From: Fratercula arctica
Lineage: Eukaryota; Chordata; Aves; Charadriiformes; Alcidae
Direction: 5' to 3'
Length of the DNA stretch: 64,000 bases
NCBI GenBank assembly: GCA_947846985.1
Contig: CANTUZ010000008.1
Span: forward strand, 39,326,817 to 39,390,816
The translations under genes and the position numbers were made by a program. Under the pieces are notes generated by a model. It was not told the origin of the DNA and ran no database searches. It saw nothing but the letters and a program-made list of their open reading frames with translations. Of this stretch, positions 22,946 to 32,330 are shown piece after piece; within the stretch, counting starts at the first letter, position 1, and each line of letters opens with the position of its first letter.

Positions 22946-24190
22946 ACTGTCTGCCAAACTGGCTGAACTTTAAAACCTCTTATTCCATCTTTGCCATACC
23001 CATGATTATACATTTACCACACAGCAAATAAGTCTAGAGATCATCTGGAGAAGCAGAGCACAGATTGCTTAAAAGTGTGGAGCTGGGTATATTCTTTTTG
23101 GGCAGCACTCACCAGATTTCTGCAGAAATGGCCCTGGTGCTCAGTGCTCATCCGCAGGTCACAGCGATGCTGGTTCTGCTCCTGTCCATGCTCAGTTTGG
23201 CTGCTGGTGGGAAGCTGCTGGTGGTGCCAGTGGACGGGAGTCGTTGGCTCAGCATGCGGGAAGTGTTGGACAGTCTCAAGGAGAAGGGGCATGAAATAGT
23301 CGTCGTTGCACCTGAAATTAATGTACTTATAAAACCATCAGAGAATTTTATTATGAAAATGTATCCAACACCTTTCACAAAGGAAGAGGTGGATGCAAGT
23401 ATCCATTCTTTTTCACGGGAAGTATTTGAAGAAGGATCTTTTCTGGAAAGATTTCTTAAAGTATACCAAAGACTGAAAAGCTTATCTACCATTTCTCTCT
23501 CAACCTGTGCGCACTTGTTGTACAACAAAGAGCTTGTCAGATATCTTGAGGAGAGCAAGTTTGATGCTGTCTTTACAGACCCTGTACTACCCTGTGGGCA
23601 AATATTGGCTGAACATCTTTCAGTCCCTTCGGTGTTATTTTTGTGGGTAATGCCATGTGGTTTAGATTTTGAAGCCACTCAATGTCCCAGTCCCCCTTCT
23701 TATGTCCCCAGGGTATTTACAGGCCATACAGACCGCATGAACTTTTTCCAGCGGGTGAAGAATCTAATCCTTGACATCCCAAATTATTTTCTCTGTGGTT
23801 TTTTCTTCCAACCATATGCAAAACTGGCTTCTGAGTTCCTCCAGCGGGATGTGACTGTGCCAGATCTCTTGCGCCAGGGTTCCATTTGGCTCATGAGGTT
23901 GGATTTTTGTGTTAGATTATCCAAGACCTTTGATGCCCAACATCGTTGTAATTGGAGGAGTAAACTGTGCTCACAAGGAGCTAACTCAGGTGGGTCATGC
24001 TCTCTGTTTTTAATTCATGCTCGGATAGACTTCTGTGTTCACAAGGGTGGAATTTTGTGTTGCAGATGGGAATCAAGTTCCCGTTTTGTGTGAGTCAGGC
24101 AAATATTTGTGAAAGAAATAATTTTTCTCTCACTTTCCTCCTCACTTTCCATTTTCTGTGCAGAGAGCTATATCTTTTCACGTATAACGT
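22946..24190 (+). repeat. Tandem-duplicated UGT1A unit, copy A
   Basis: This segment carries the disabled exon at 23128 and matches 25290-26545 (copy B). The shared upstream flank includes ATTTACCACACAGCAAATAA. The coding ends match closely. The intronic sequence beyond the donor, through TTAATTCATGCTCGGATAGA to TTTCCATTTTCTGTGCAG, also matches. The middle of the exon is much more diverged than the two ends. Confidence 0.85.
23128..23989 (+). pseudogene. UGT1A: UGT1A first exon 5, catalytic His lost and frameshifted
   Basis: The exon is a close tandem paralog of the one at 25484, but it is 862 nt against 861. A run of five T at 23904-23908, where the paralog has four, shifts the frame in the LMRLDFVLDYP region. 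The result is an out-of-frame C-terminal end and wrong-phase joining to exon 2. Independently, GSHWLSM reads GSRWLSM, so residue 39, the catalytic His (CAT in the paralog, CGT here), is Arg. The LRG motif before PCG is also changed to LWV. The donor CTCAG|GTGGGT is intact, so a transcript could still be spliced. A homopolymer sequencing error could explain the indel but not the two substitutions. Confidence 0.85.
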
Positions 24191-25029
24191 ATGCTTAGTT
24201 GAAGAGAAACTCTTCTAGTGAAGGTCTGTGATGGGACGTTGTGTCCACCGGCCAAAGTGATTGCCAGTCTTTCTGGACAGAAGGAAAAAGTGCTCCATTT
24301 GTCTTATGAGCAGCTCCTGTCAGACTGCCTACGAAACCTTAAAAGCTTTTTCCAGGCTAAAAAACCCAGTTCTAATGAATGGAGACATGGAGCAGCTCTG
24401 CTTTGATGTGTCCTGCACAGCGTGACTAGCCTCGGTGATTATGCTGAACTCTCAGGTGTGGCATGTGCTTTCAGTGCCTCGGACACAGAAGATGGCAATG
24501 CACGCAGTTCTTACTGGAGAACCTCCTCTACTGCTCTGTGGGAGAGCCTGGCAAGTTGGGTTATTCTCTTCTGTGCTGTGGCCTTCTCTTCAATCATATT
24601 ATTCAGGACTTGTGCACTGTGGGGTAAGGTCACCAAGCCTGTGTGGCAGTTCCACCAATGTCCAAGGTGGCTGTGGCATCTTACAGACATCCTCATGCAC
24701 ACTGTAATTTGCCACCTGAGCATTCATGCAAATCCACTGCTGCTGGACACCATGCAAGATTTGCCAGTGACAGAAAAGAAGCCAGAATTAGGCCTTTAAT
24801 TGTTTCATGGGAAGTCCCCTTCAAAGAGTGTTCAGACATCTCTGCTCTGTCCTCCGAGACCACAAAGCCAACCCCTCCATCCCCCGAGGCAGGTCTTAGA
24901 TACTGCAAGTACCACTTAGTGGGGGTGATGTATCCTGCAGACAAACCTGGCGTCCTCCGTCCACCTTCATCAGTCTGCTCAGTCTAGAAACAAACTTAAA
25001 CAGCTCTTCCACATCTCCTGTGGGGCCAC

Positions 25030-25345
25030 AGGCCTCCTAGAGATGACTCTTCAAAGAGAGAGCAAAATGGGCCAGGTCTTGCCCGAGGGAAGGGAGCAGC
25101 CTCTGCCAGGCTGAATGGTGATGTGGATGTGACACATCTCCTGCACTTGCAAAAAGTTCAGCCAGAGGGAAGCTCTCAGAAGTGCAGTCCCACCCAGAAC
25201 CACCCCTGCCTCCTTCCTGGGACACTCTTTACTGCTCTTCTCATAGAAACAGATGGGAATTATCCAGTGCATCCACCTCTCAGCACCTGCCTGTGGACTT
25301 GGCTGAACTTAGTACTTGTTGTGTAGTCTTATCAAATGAATGATT
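25030..25345 (+). other. Spacer and upstream flank of UGT1A first exon 6
   Basis: The part from ~25245 to 25345 (CATAGAAACAGATGGGAATT ... TCTTATCAAATGAATG) is repeated at ~27020-27122 ahead of a CR1 insertion. It is partly repeated ahead of exon 23128 as well, so it belongs to a duplicated promoter-plus-exon unit. I saw nothing identifiable in 24190-25240. Confidence 0.6.
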
Positions 25346-25483
25346 ATCCATTTACCACACAGCAAATAACTTGAAGGATCAGAAGTTATGTTGTAGCACA
25401 GATTGCTTTAAAGCACAGAAGCTGGTGCTTCAGTGCTGCCAGTGGTTTTCTTTCTGGGCAGCACTCACCAGATTTCTGCAGAA

Positions 25484-26344
25484 ATGGCCCTGGTGCTCAG
25501 TGCTCATCCGCAAGTCACGGCGACACTGGTTCTGCTCCTGCCCATGCTCAGTTTGGCTGCTGGTGGGAAGCTGCTGGTGGTGCCAGTGGACGGGAGTCAT
25601 TGGCTCAGCATGCGGGAAGTGTTGGACAGTCTCAAGGAGAAGGGGCATGAAATAGTCATCGTTGCACCTGAGATCAGTTTGCACATAAAGCCAACAAAGA
25701 ATTTGGTTATGAAAATGTACCCAGTCCCTTTCACACAGGAAGAGATGAGTGGAAATTTCCAGGCATTTCTACAAGATGTATTTGCAGAAGATTCTTTTCT
25801 GGAAAGATTTCTGAAAATATACCAACATATGGAAAAAGTGTCTGCTTTGTCAATCTCCAGCTGTGCACACTTACTGTACAACAAAGAGCTTGTCAGATAT
25901 CTTGAGGAGAGCAAGTTTGATGCTGTGCTTACAGACCCTGTATTACCCTGCGGGCAGATACTGGCTGAGCATCTTTCAATCCCTTCAGTGTTTTTTTTAC
26001 GAGGAATACCATGTGGTTTAGATTTTGAAGCCACTCAATGTCCCAGTCCCCCTTCTTATGTCCCCAGGGTATTTACAGGCCATACAGACCGCATGAACTT
26101 TTTCCAGCGGGTGAAGAATCTAATCTTTGACATCTCAAATAATTTTCTCTGTGGTTTTTTCTTCCAACCATATGCAAAACTGGCTTCTGAGTTCCTCCAG
26201 CGGGATGTGACTGTGCCAGATCTCTTGCGCCAGGGTTCCATTTGGCTCATGAGGTTGGATTTTGTGTTAGATTATCCAAGACCTTTGATGCCCAACATCG
26301 TTGTAATTGGAGGAGTAAACTGTGCTCACAAGGAGCTAACTCAG
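25484..26344 (+). CDS. UGT1A: UGT1A alternative first exon 6, intact
   Basis: The exon has 287 codons. After MALVLSAHPQ the leader VTATLVLLLPMLSLAAGG precedes KLLVVPVDGSHWLSM (catalytic His 39). Asp 151 sits in LTDPVLPCG. FLRGIPCG, ATQCPSPPSYVPR and [14 protein letters not shown] follow. It ends GAGCTAACTCAG|GTGGGT, phase 0, for exon 2. It is the working member of a recent pair with the disabled exon at 23128. The two are almost identical at both ends but differ heavily around residues 64-125, the segment expected to shape the aglycone pocket. Confidence 0.93.
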
Positions 26345-27010
26345 GTGGGTCATGCTCTGTTTTTAATTCATGCTCGGATAGACTTCTGTGTTCACGAGGG
26401 TGGAATTTTGTGTTGCAGATGGGAATCAAGTTCCGTTTTGTGTAAGTTAGGCAAATATTTGTGAAAGAAATAATTTTTCGCTCACTTTCCTCCTCACTTT
26501 CCATTTTCTGTGCAGACAGCTATATCTTTTCATTTATAAAGAATGCTCAATTGAGTCATTTTTCATTACGCATATTTGAAGCCATTTTGTGTAGGGTTGG
26601 GTAACTTGTCTCTCTCTATCTTAGTGAGTGATGGAAGTGCAGCAGGCAAGTCTGAGGGGCTGTCAAAGCATTGCAGTTAGGTATAATCCATATAATGTTG
26701 TAAATGGTTGTAGTAGGGTCTGGTATTTCCAGAGAAATGCATATTAGGCTTCTGTCCTGGGGCACCCTTGCTGCCTTACCACTTCTGTCGTTGTCAATGA
26801 ATTTGTCTGCTCCTTCACACGGGTATTTCCAAAGCTGGAATCAGCAGGAATGTTGCAGATCGTGGACTCTCAGGCTAAGAAGCACCATCTCTGTGCCTCA
26901 GGAGATTTCACCTTGGTGACGGGTATGCGAGATCTGAGAAAAAAATCAGTCTCAATGTGCCTGAAGGGCCTATGGGGGCTTGGCAGATCCTTCTCAAAGG
27001 CAACAGAGCT
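26345..27010 (+). other. Spacer after UGT1A first exon 6
   Basis: The first ~200 bp continue the duplicated unit shared with 23990-24190. Nothing is recognised in the rest. Confidence 0.5.
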
Positions 27011-27019
27011 GCCAAAGCT

Positions 27020-27122
27020 TTTCTGATAGAAACAGATGGGACTTATCTAATGCATCCACTGCTCTTACCACCCACCTGTGTAGATTGCTGAACTCTAGGG
27101 CTTGTTATCCAGACGTTTATCA
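27020..27122 (+). repeat. Upstream flank of a third UGT1A unit (copy C)
   Basis: ATAGAAACAGATGGGACTTA ... CATCCACTGCTC ... TGCTGAACTCTAGGGCTTGT ... TTTATCAAATCATAG lines up with 25245-25340 with a few small indels. In copy B this flank leads into the intact exon at 25484. Here it is cut by a CR1 insertion and leads to a relic. Confidence 0.7.
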
Positions 27123-27123
27123 A

Positions 27124-27400
27124 ATCATAGAATAGAATCATAGAATGTATTGGTTGGAAGGGACCTTTAAACGTCATCTAGTCCAACCCCCCTGCAGTCA
27201 GCAGGGACATCTTCAACTAGATCAGGTTGCTCAGAGCCTCATCAAGCCTGGCCTTGAATGTCTCCAGGGATGGGGCCTCCACCACCTCTCTGGGCAACCT
27301 GTGCCAGTGTCTCACCACCCTCATTGTAAAGAACTTCTTCCTAATGACTAATCTAAACCTGCCCTGCTCTGGCCTTGAACACTTCCAGGGACTGTGTGAT
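27124..27400 (-). mobile_element. CR1 LINE 3' fragment(s)
   Basis: The plus strand opens with ATCATAGAATAGAATCATAG, the reverse of the CR1 3' terminal repeat. The full antisense CR1 3' end follows (CATCTAGTCCAACCCCCCTG, GAGCCTCATCAAGCCTGGCC, CTCTCTGGGCAACCTGTGCC). A second, partly repeated piece (GGCCTTGAACACTTCCAGGG) adjoins at 27372-27395, suggesting nested or duplicated CR1 sequence. Confidence 0.92.
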
Positions 27401-27519
27401 GTCACCGTAATATAAGTGCTCTTAATTTCTTGTCAACAAGAACTGACAAGAGCTAATCTGGGCATCCCTCAGCACAGTTTGCTTGAGAAGGTGTCACTTT
27501 CTTCCGTAATCTCAGACCA

Positions 27520-27620
27520 CTGCAGGGTTTATTCTCTCCTACTCCCCTTGCCCCACACCAGCAGCTGCTCAATGGTACTGCTAGATGGGAGTCAGTGGCC
27601 CTGTGTGCTTGCAGATGACT
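27520..27620 (+). pseudogene. Decayed UGT1A first-exon start (copy C relic)
   Basis: The plus-strand frame reads SLLLPLPHTSSCSMVLLDGS followed by QW. This parallels LLLPMLSLAAGGKLLVVPVDGSHW at the start of exon 25484, with a gap of about three residues and Gln for the catalytic His. The DNA GATGGGAGTCAGTGGC is one base from GATGGGAGTCACTGGC of intact paralogs. Only the leader and His-box region are recognisable. The position, ~400 bp after the copy C flank with a CR1 between them, supports descent from a third unit. Confidence 0.5.
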
Positions 27621-27639
27621 GCAGTGGTGTGAAACAGCT

Positions 27640-29175
27640 GGCCCTGCATCTGGAAGAACAGGTTCCCCATTAAACGTCAAGGAGGAAAGGAAGGCCTTTT
27701 AAACTCTTATGAACGTGCCGTTAGCCTTAAGGGTTTGGTTGGGGTTTTTTTTACCTCTAAACTGCTCTCTCTTCTCCAGTCAGCAATTGCTCTTGTGTAG
27801 CTACCATTCCTGTATCTTTTTTCGCTTTTGCAAACTTGCAGACTTTTGGCATCCTCCTTTTTCCTTTCCATGAAACATGCCTTAGTGGCAGATGAGATCT
27901 GCTTGGTTGGGCACCTCCTTCAAGCACAAACTGCACATACCTGCCTTTCTAGGTTTATCTTGAAAGTTTTCATGTGCCTTTGCATGTTCTCCCTGTCTAA
28001 GGGTATTTCTTTGTTTATAGGCACCTATTTAATTCCCCCATCTACCCATTGGGTTTCGTTTGCAGGAGCTTCAACCCAGGTTCTCAAGGATAACTAGGCA
28101 CTTAAATCCCATTCAGATCAACCTGATTTGGATATCTAAACAGGTCCTTGGAGTGGGACTGTCTTCCACATCAGATCACATCAGCCATGCTGTCATGCAG
28201 GCAAACTTTCAAAACCTCAGAGGTAAAAAGCTTTTTCCAGATGTTCAGTATGAGTCTCTCAAACTGCTGTTTACTGCTACCCAGAAAAAAATTGGCGCCA
28301 TTGTCATTGTTACTCCCCATTGAGTAGCTGTAGTCTACTGTTGAGTACTAAAGAGAACAGGACTTCCAACATGGATGTTATGTTTTTGCCTTAAAAATCT
28401 TATCATAGCATATGCAGAAGCAGCTCAGAAACTTTGTTCTCCCCTTCTCTCCCCCTGGTAAGCACAGGACACAAGTGTCGACTTCCCACTGGCTCATACC
28501 ACAGCCAAGTCCTGGTAACTTCTTTTGAAAAGTAGCTATTACTAAGAACTTTAAAAAATGTTTCGCCCGTAGCCTCTCACCTATGAATTTTGCTGCATCA
28601 TTGCTTTCAAAAAGAGGTTTGGCCTCGAGCCACTCACCTGTGAACTCTTACGGCCCCTCTTGAGCAAGAACTGCATATTCTGCTGCATCATCGTTTACAG
28701 AAAAAGGTGTTTGGTAATATGTTACCCGAACTTTGGTGCCCCCACTACTTGGCGTGTCAGCTCCTGCTTACCATGTAGAACATCGCGTGTGAACTCCAGG
28801 GACCTTTCTGAGCAAAAGTGTAAGGAGAAAGTTGGAGGTTTAGGTCATTCATATCAGCAGTGTAACACGCTTCTTGTATTACAAGCTCTCTGGAGAAGGT
28901 CAGTGGCCATGAAAGTTGATTCCTGACTTGAATCTGGCACAGGACAGTCAAGTGCACAGTGACTCACTTCAAACAGAAAAATCCCTGTAATAATAACTGC
29001 TACCTCTGCTAATCAAAGACCCTGCTAATTGTTCTGAATTGTTCTGTAACTTAAATGCATGGAAATGCTTATTGCTTTAGATCCCTTGATAGCACTCTTA
29101 TGGCTGTTTTAAAACCCAATCTTTGGCCCCCAGTAACCTATCTTAGCAAACACTTTCTAGAGGTAAAGATTAAAG
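27640..29175 (+). other. Spacer before UGT1A first exon 7
   Basis: Ordinary sequence; nothing recognised. A CCCACTGGCTCATACC string near 28485 recalls the His box but has no supporting context. Confidence 0.4.
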
Positions 29176-29185
29176 ACCATTGAGC

Positions 29186-29192
29186 TATAAAT
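29186..29192 (+). promoter_or_regulatory. TATA-like element before first exon 7
   Basis: TATAAAT lies 97 bp upstream of the ATG at 29283, a plausible core-promoter position. The exon it would drive is disabled. Confidence 0.4.
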
Positions 29193-29282
29193 GGTACAAC
29201 TATTTTTTGCTTTCACATGCTGCTTGGAAGAAGTAAGGAGGAATAGTTGATTTCTTTTCCCGCTGACAGCCCTGTGACAGTT

Positions 29283-30132
29283 ATGTGGAGGTACCAGACA
29301 TACGCTGGACTTGTCCTTTTTCTTTCTTTCTGGAGTTTGGCAAAAGGTGGGAAGCTCTTGGTCGTGCCTCAGGATGGAAGTCACTGGCTGAGCATGCGTG
29401 TGGTTCTAGAGAAACTCCAGGAGAGGGGGCACGAAATCGTTGCTGTGATTCCTGAATCCACTTTGCTCATGAAAAGCTCACAATCGTTCACCATCAAAAC
29501 ATAACCCTGTGCCTTACACACAGGAGTTTTTGGATAGATTCTACCATTCCATCAGTGAAAGAAGTTTTGATAACCTTTCTTTCCTAGAAAAATTTACAGT
29601 TTTACTCAGCAATGTATCAGAAATGACCAGCATGTTCTCTTCTACTTATCGGCATCTCTTATATGATGAAGAACTAATGAAGTACCTCCATGACAGCAAA
29701 TTTGATGCCATTGCGGTGGATCCTGTGTTGCCCTGTGGACCAATTATTGCTGAGCATCTCTCTCTCCCTTTAGTGTACTTCATGCATGGTCTGCCATATA
29801 CCTTAGACTACAAAGCCACACAGTGTCCCAGTCCTTTATCTTATGTGCCAAGGACTTTCATGTCCAGTTCAGACCACATGACCTTTACGGAGCGTGTGAA
29901 GAACCTCCTGGTTGGGTTTTCAGAGAATTTGTTTTGCTATTATTTTTATTTAAAATACCAGAACTTAGCTTCCGAGTTTCTTCACAGAGAAGTAACAGTA
30001 CTGGAACTGTTTAGCAAAGCGTCCATCTGACTGATGAGATATGACTTTGTTTTTGAGTATCCACGCCCAATAATGCCAAATATGGTCTATATTGGTGGCA
30101 CCAACTGGGACCAGAAGAAGCTGTTATCAAAG
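29283..30132 (+). pseudogene. UGT1A: UGT1A first exon 7, frameshift and nonsense
   Basis: The exon begins with a leader (MWRYQTYAGLVLFLSFWSLA) and GGKLLVVPQDGSHWLSM, both sound. Near 29503 an extra A turns the expected ACA-TAC-CCT-GTG into ACA-TAA, stopping the frame after SQSFTIKT. The coding sequence resumes one frame over, from PVPYTQEFLDRF through VDPVLPCG, ATQCPSPLSYVPR and LVGFSENLF. A second lesion, TGA at 30028-30030, replaces the Trp of the SIWLM motif. IGGINC also reads IGGTNW. The total length is 850 nt, one more than a multiple of three. The donor AAG|GTTTGT is still plausible. Two independent lesions make an assembly artefact unlikely. Confidence 0.9.
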
Positions 30133-31319
30133 GTTTGTCATTGTTTACATTGAGGGTATTGTAGCATTTATTAGCAATTATTTAAGATTTGCTTTTCTAA
30201 GTGCTTCCTATAGTAGTATTTGTGCTTGATCCGATACGTGATCGAATACCAGGATGGGGTGATTTGGAAGTGGGAATTTCAGACTCTGAGAGATGATCGC
30301 AAGACCTTAGCTTTGTTGCAGTGCAAGCAGCTGAAGGGTTTCTCTCCGTGAGAGCTTGGGTGAAGCTGTCTAAGCTGCGTAGCTGCCTAGGTATAGCTTA
30401 GCTTGTTGCAAGCGTATCACTGTGATATCAGACAATCTTGGCACGTATGCTATATGTAGATAAATGACAAAATAATTCTAGGTCATATGATTTTTATAGC
30501 CCTAACAGTTGTGGAATACTGATTAATTGCAGGAGACGTGATTGGACAAAAATTGGAAACGTGGAACTAACTCTGTGTGTATATCCAGGCTTTTATATTT
30601 TGCAACAAAGATTGATAGTGCGGATGAATACCCCAAATCAGCAATATGCAATCAAAGGTGGTAGAAGGAGCTCTTTTGCCTCTGAATTTGTGTAAGAAGC
30701 AATGTAAGATAGCATATGAGACCATGACTGGAAAAAGGAGCCGTTGGGCCTGTAACTATCTACCCTCCCTCCCTAGCTTGTTTAAATCTCCCTAGAGGGC
30801 CGTGCAAATAGTGCAGATGTCAGTCATTTATTCTGTTTTTCAGACCGTGGTGGTGTTGCAACAGCAGAAGTTACTGCTAAGCTTGCATCACATTTACTAT
30901 TGTAGACTCAGGGCTTTCACTTTGATAACTGCTACAATATAGAAACAATTCTGAGGATAAACCTTATCCAACTGCCTGTTTATCAGATCTCTGTCAATCA
31001 TTGCTTCTTGTTTAGACTCTGAGAGCGCAAGGTAATCCCACTTCTGTTCCGAGCTTTGGTTCCAATCAGCTGAGCAGACTGCAGACAGGGAGTTCATCAG
31101 TAACTGGATGTTAATAAGACAGCGATTGCTTGGTCAGGGGTTACGTCCCATTCATAGCTCTGCTCAGCCTTCCAGTGCGACACGCTGCCAACTGCTTGAT
31201 GCTTCTTCCTCGAGCTTTTGAATCCTCCAATGTTAGTTCAAACATTTAACTTTACCTTGCAGCGACTGGTTACTTAAAGCCTTCACCAGCACAGATGATA
31301 AACCCAACCTTTACCCACA
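30133..31319 (+). other. Spacer between first exons 7 and 8
   Basis: About 1.2 kb in which I recognise no exon or repeat. Confidence 0.45.
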
Positions 31320-31332
31320 GTTAAAAATTACC
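31320..31332. promoter_or_regulatory. HNF1-like site, upstream copy
   Basis: GTTAAAAATTACC agrees with the HNF1 consensus at all but two informative positions, ~150 bp before the ATG at 31479. Confidence 0.5.
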
Positions 31333-31360
31333 CTCATTTTTGCCCACAAACATACAGTCC

Positions 31361-31373
31361 GTTAAAAATTAAA
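31361..31373. promoter_or_regulatory. HNF1-like site of the proximal UGT1A promoter
   Basis: GTTAAAAATTAAA agrees with the HNF1 consensus at all but two informative positions and lies ~106 bp before the ATG, the same spacing as at exon 8428. A further GTTAAGATTAAAG (31386-31398) and an HNF4-like AGTGCAAAGT follow. Confidence 0.6.
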
Positions 31374-31478
31374 CACTTACCTTAGTTAAGATTAAAGTGC
31401 AAAGTACTCCACGATTCATTCCTCGTCCCCTGCAACAGTTTTGCAGCTGTTTGAAACTTTGCTGATAGTGGAAGGAAA

Positions 31479-32330
31479 ATGACTTTGTCAAATCCAGGAT
31501 CTAATTCTCTTGCCTCCTGGGTTGCGTTTTTCCTGCTCCTGTGGACCTTTTCTGAAGGTGGAAAGCTTTTGGTTGTACCTATCGATGGCAGCCACTGGCT
31601 CAGCATGCGTCCGGTTGTGGAGCGGCTCGGACAGAGGGGACACGAAATTGTGGTGGTTGCGCCAGAGATAAATTTGCGGATAGATTCGTCGGTGTATTAT
31701 ACCATGAAAACATACTCTGTGCCTTACACCAAGGAGTATGTGGAGGCAGAATTTAAAAAGCTGGGGTACAGAAGTTTCACACCTCAATCCTTCTTGGAAA
31801 AATTCTCAAAAATGGCAAATATTACAACCATGTTCTTTGATTCCTGCAAACGTCTTCTGTCTAACAAAGAGCTGATCCAATACCTTGAAGAAAGCAAATT
31901 TGATGCTGTCTTTATGGATCCTTTCTTTCCGTGTGGACAGATAGTGGCTGAACACCTCTCCCTACCTTCTGTGTACCTCATACGGGGACTGCCGTGCAGC
32001 CTAGACTTCCACGCCACCCTCTGCCCAAATCCTCCCTCTTACATTCCCAGGTTCTTCACTCGCTACACGGACCGCATGGCATTCCTCCAGCGCGCGGGCA
32101 ACCTCCTAGCTAGCCTCAGCAGTTCCCTGGCTTGCAGTTTTCTTCATTCTCCCTATGATCATTTGATCAAAGAATTCCTCCAGCGAGAGGCAACAGTGCT
32201 TGAACTGTTCAGCCACGCTTCTATCTGGCTCATGAAATATGACTTTGTGTTTGAATACCCCAGGCCCCTAATGCCTAATATGATCTTGATCGGAGGCTTA
32301 AGCTGCACTCGGGAAAAAGCATTATCAGAG
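31479..32330 (+). CDS. UGT1A1: UGT1A alternative first exon 8 (proximal, UGT1A1 position), intact
   Basis: The exon has 284 codons. The leader is SLASWVAFFLLLWTFSEGG, followed by KLLVVPIDGSHWLSM (catalytic His 39). Asp 147 lies in FMDPFFPCG. LIRGLPCSLD, PNPPSYIPR and PLMPNMILIGG follow. It ends ATTATCAGAG|GTTAGT, phase 0. It is the first exon nearest the shared exons, 2.1 kb upstream, which is the position of UGT1A1 (the bilirubin enzyme) in mammals. The equivalence in substrate is inferred from position only. Oddities are FMDP for the usual FTDP, ATLCPN for ATQCPN, and GLSC for GINC. Confidence 0.92.

Noticed and set aside
23065..24093. A continuous 342-codon frame through the broken first exon at 23128, suggesting an intact gene
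   Set aside because: After the extra T the frame is wrong for the conserved C-terminal end of the exon and continues into the intron; its openness is accidental.
28480..28500. CCCACTGGCTCATACC as a further UGT1A His-box relic
   Set aside because: Only a few bases match and nothing before or after supports it.
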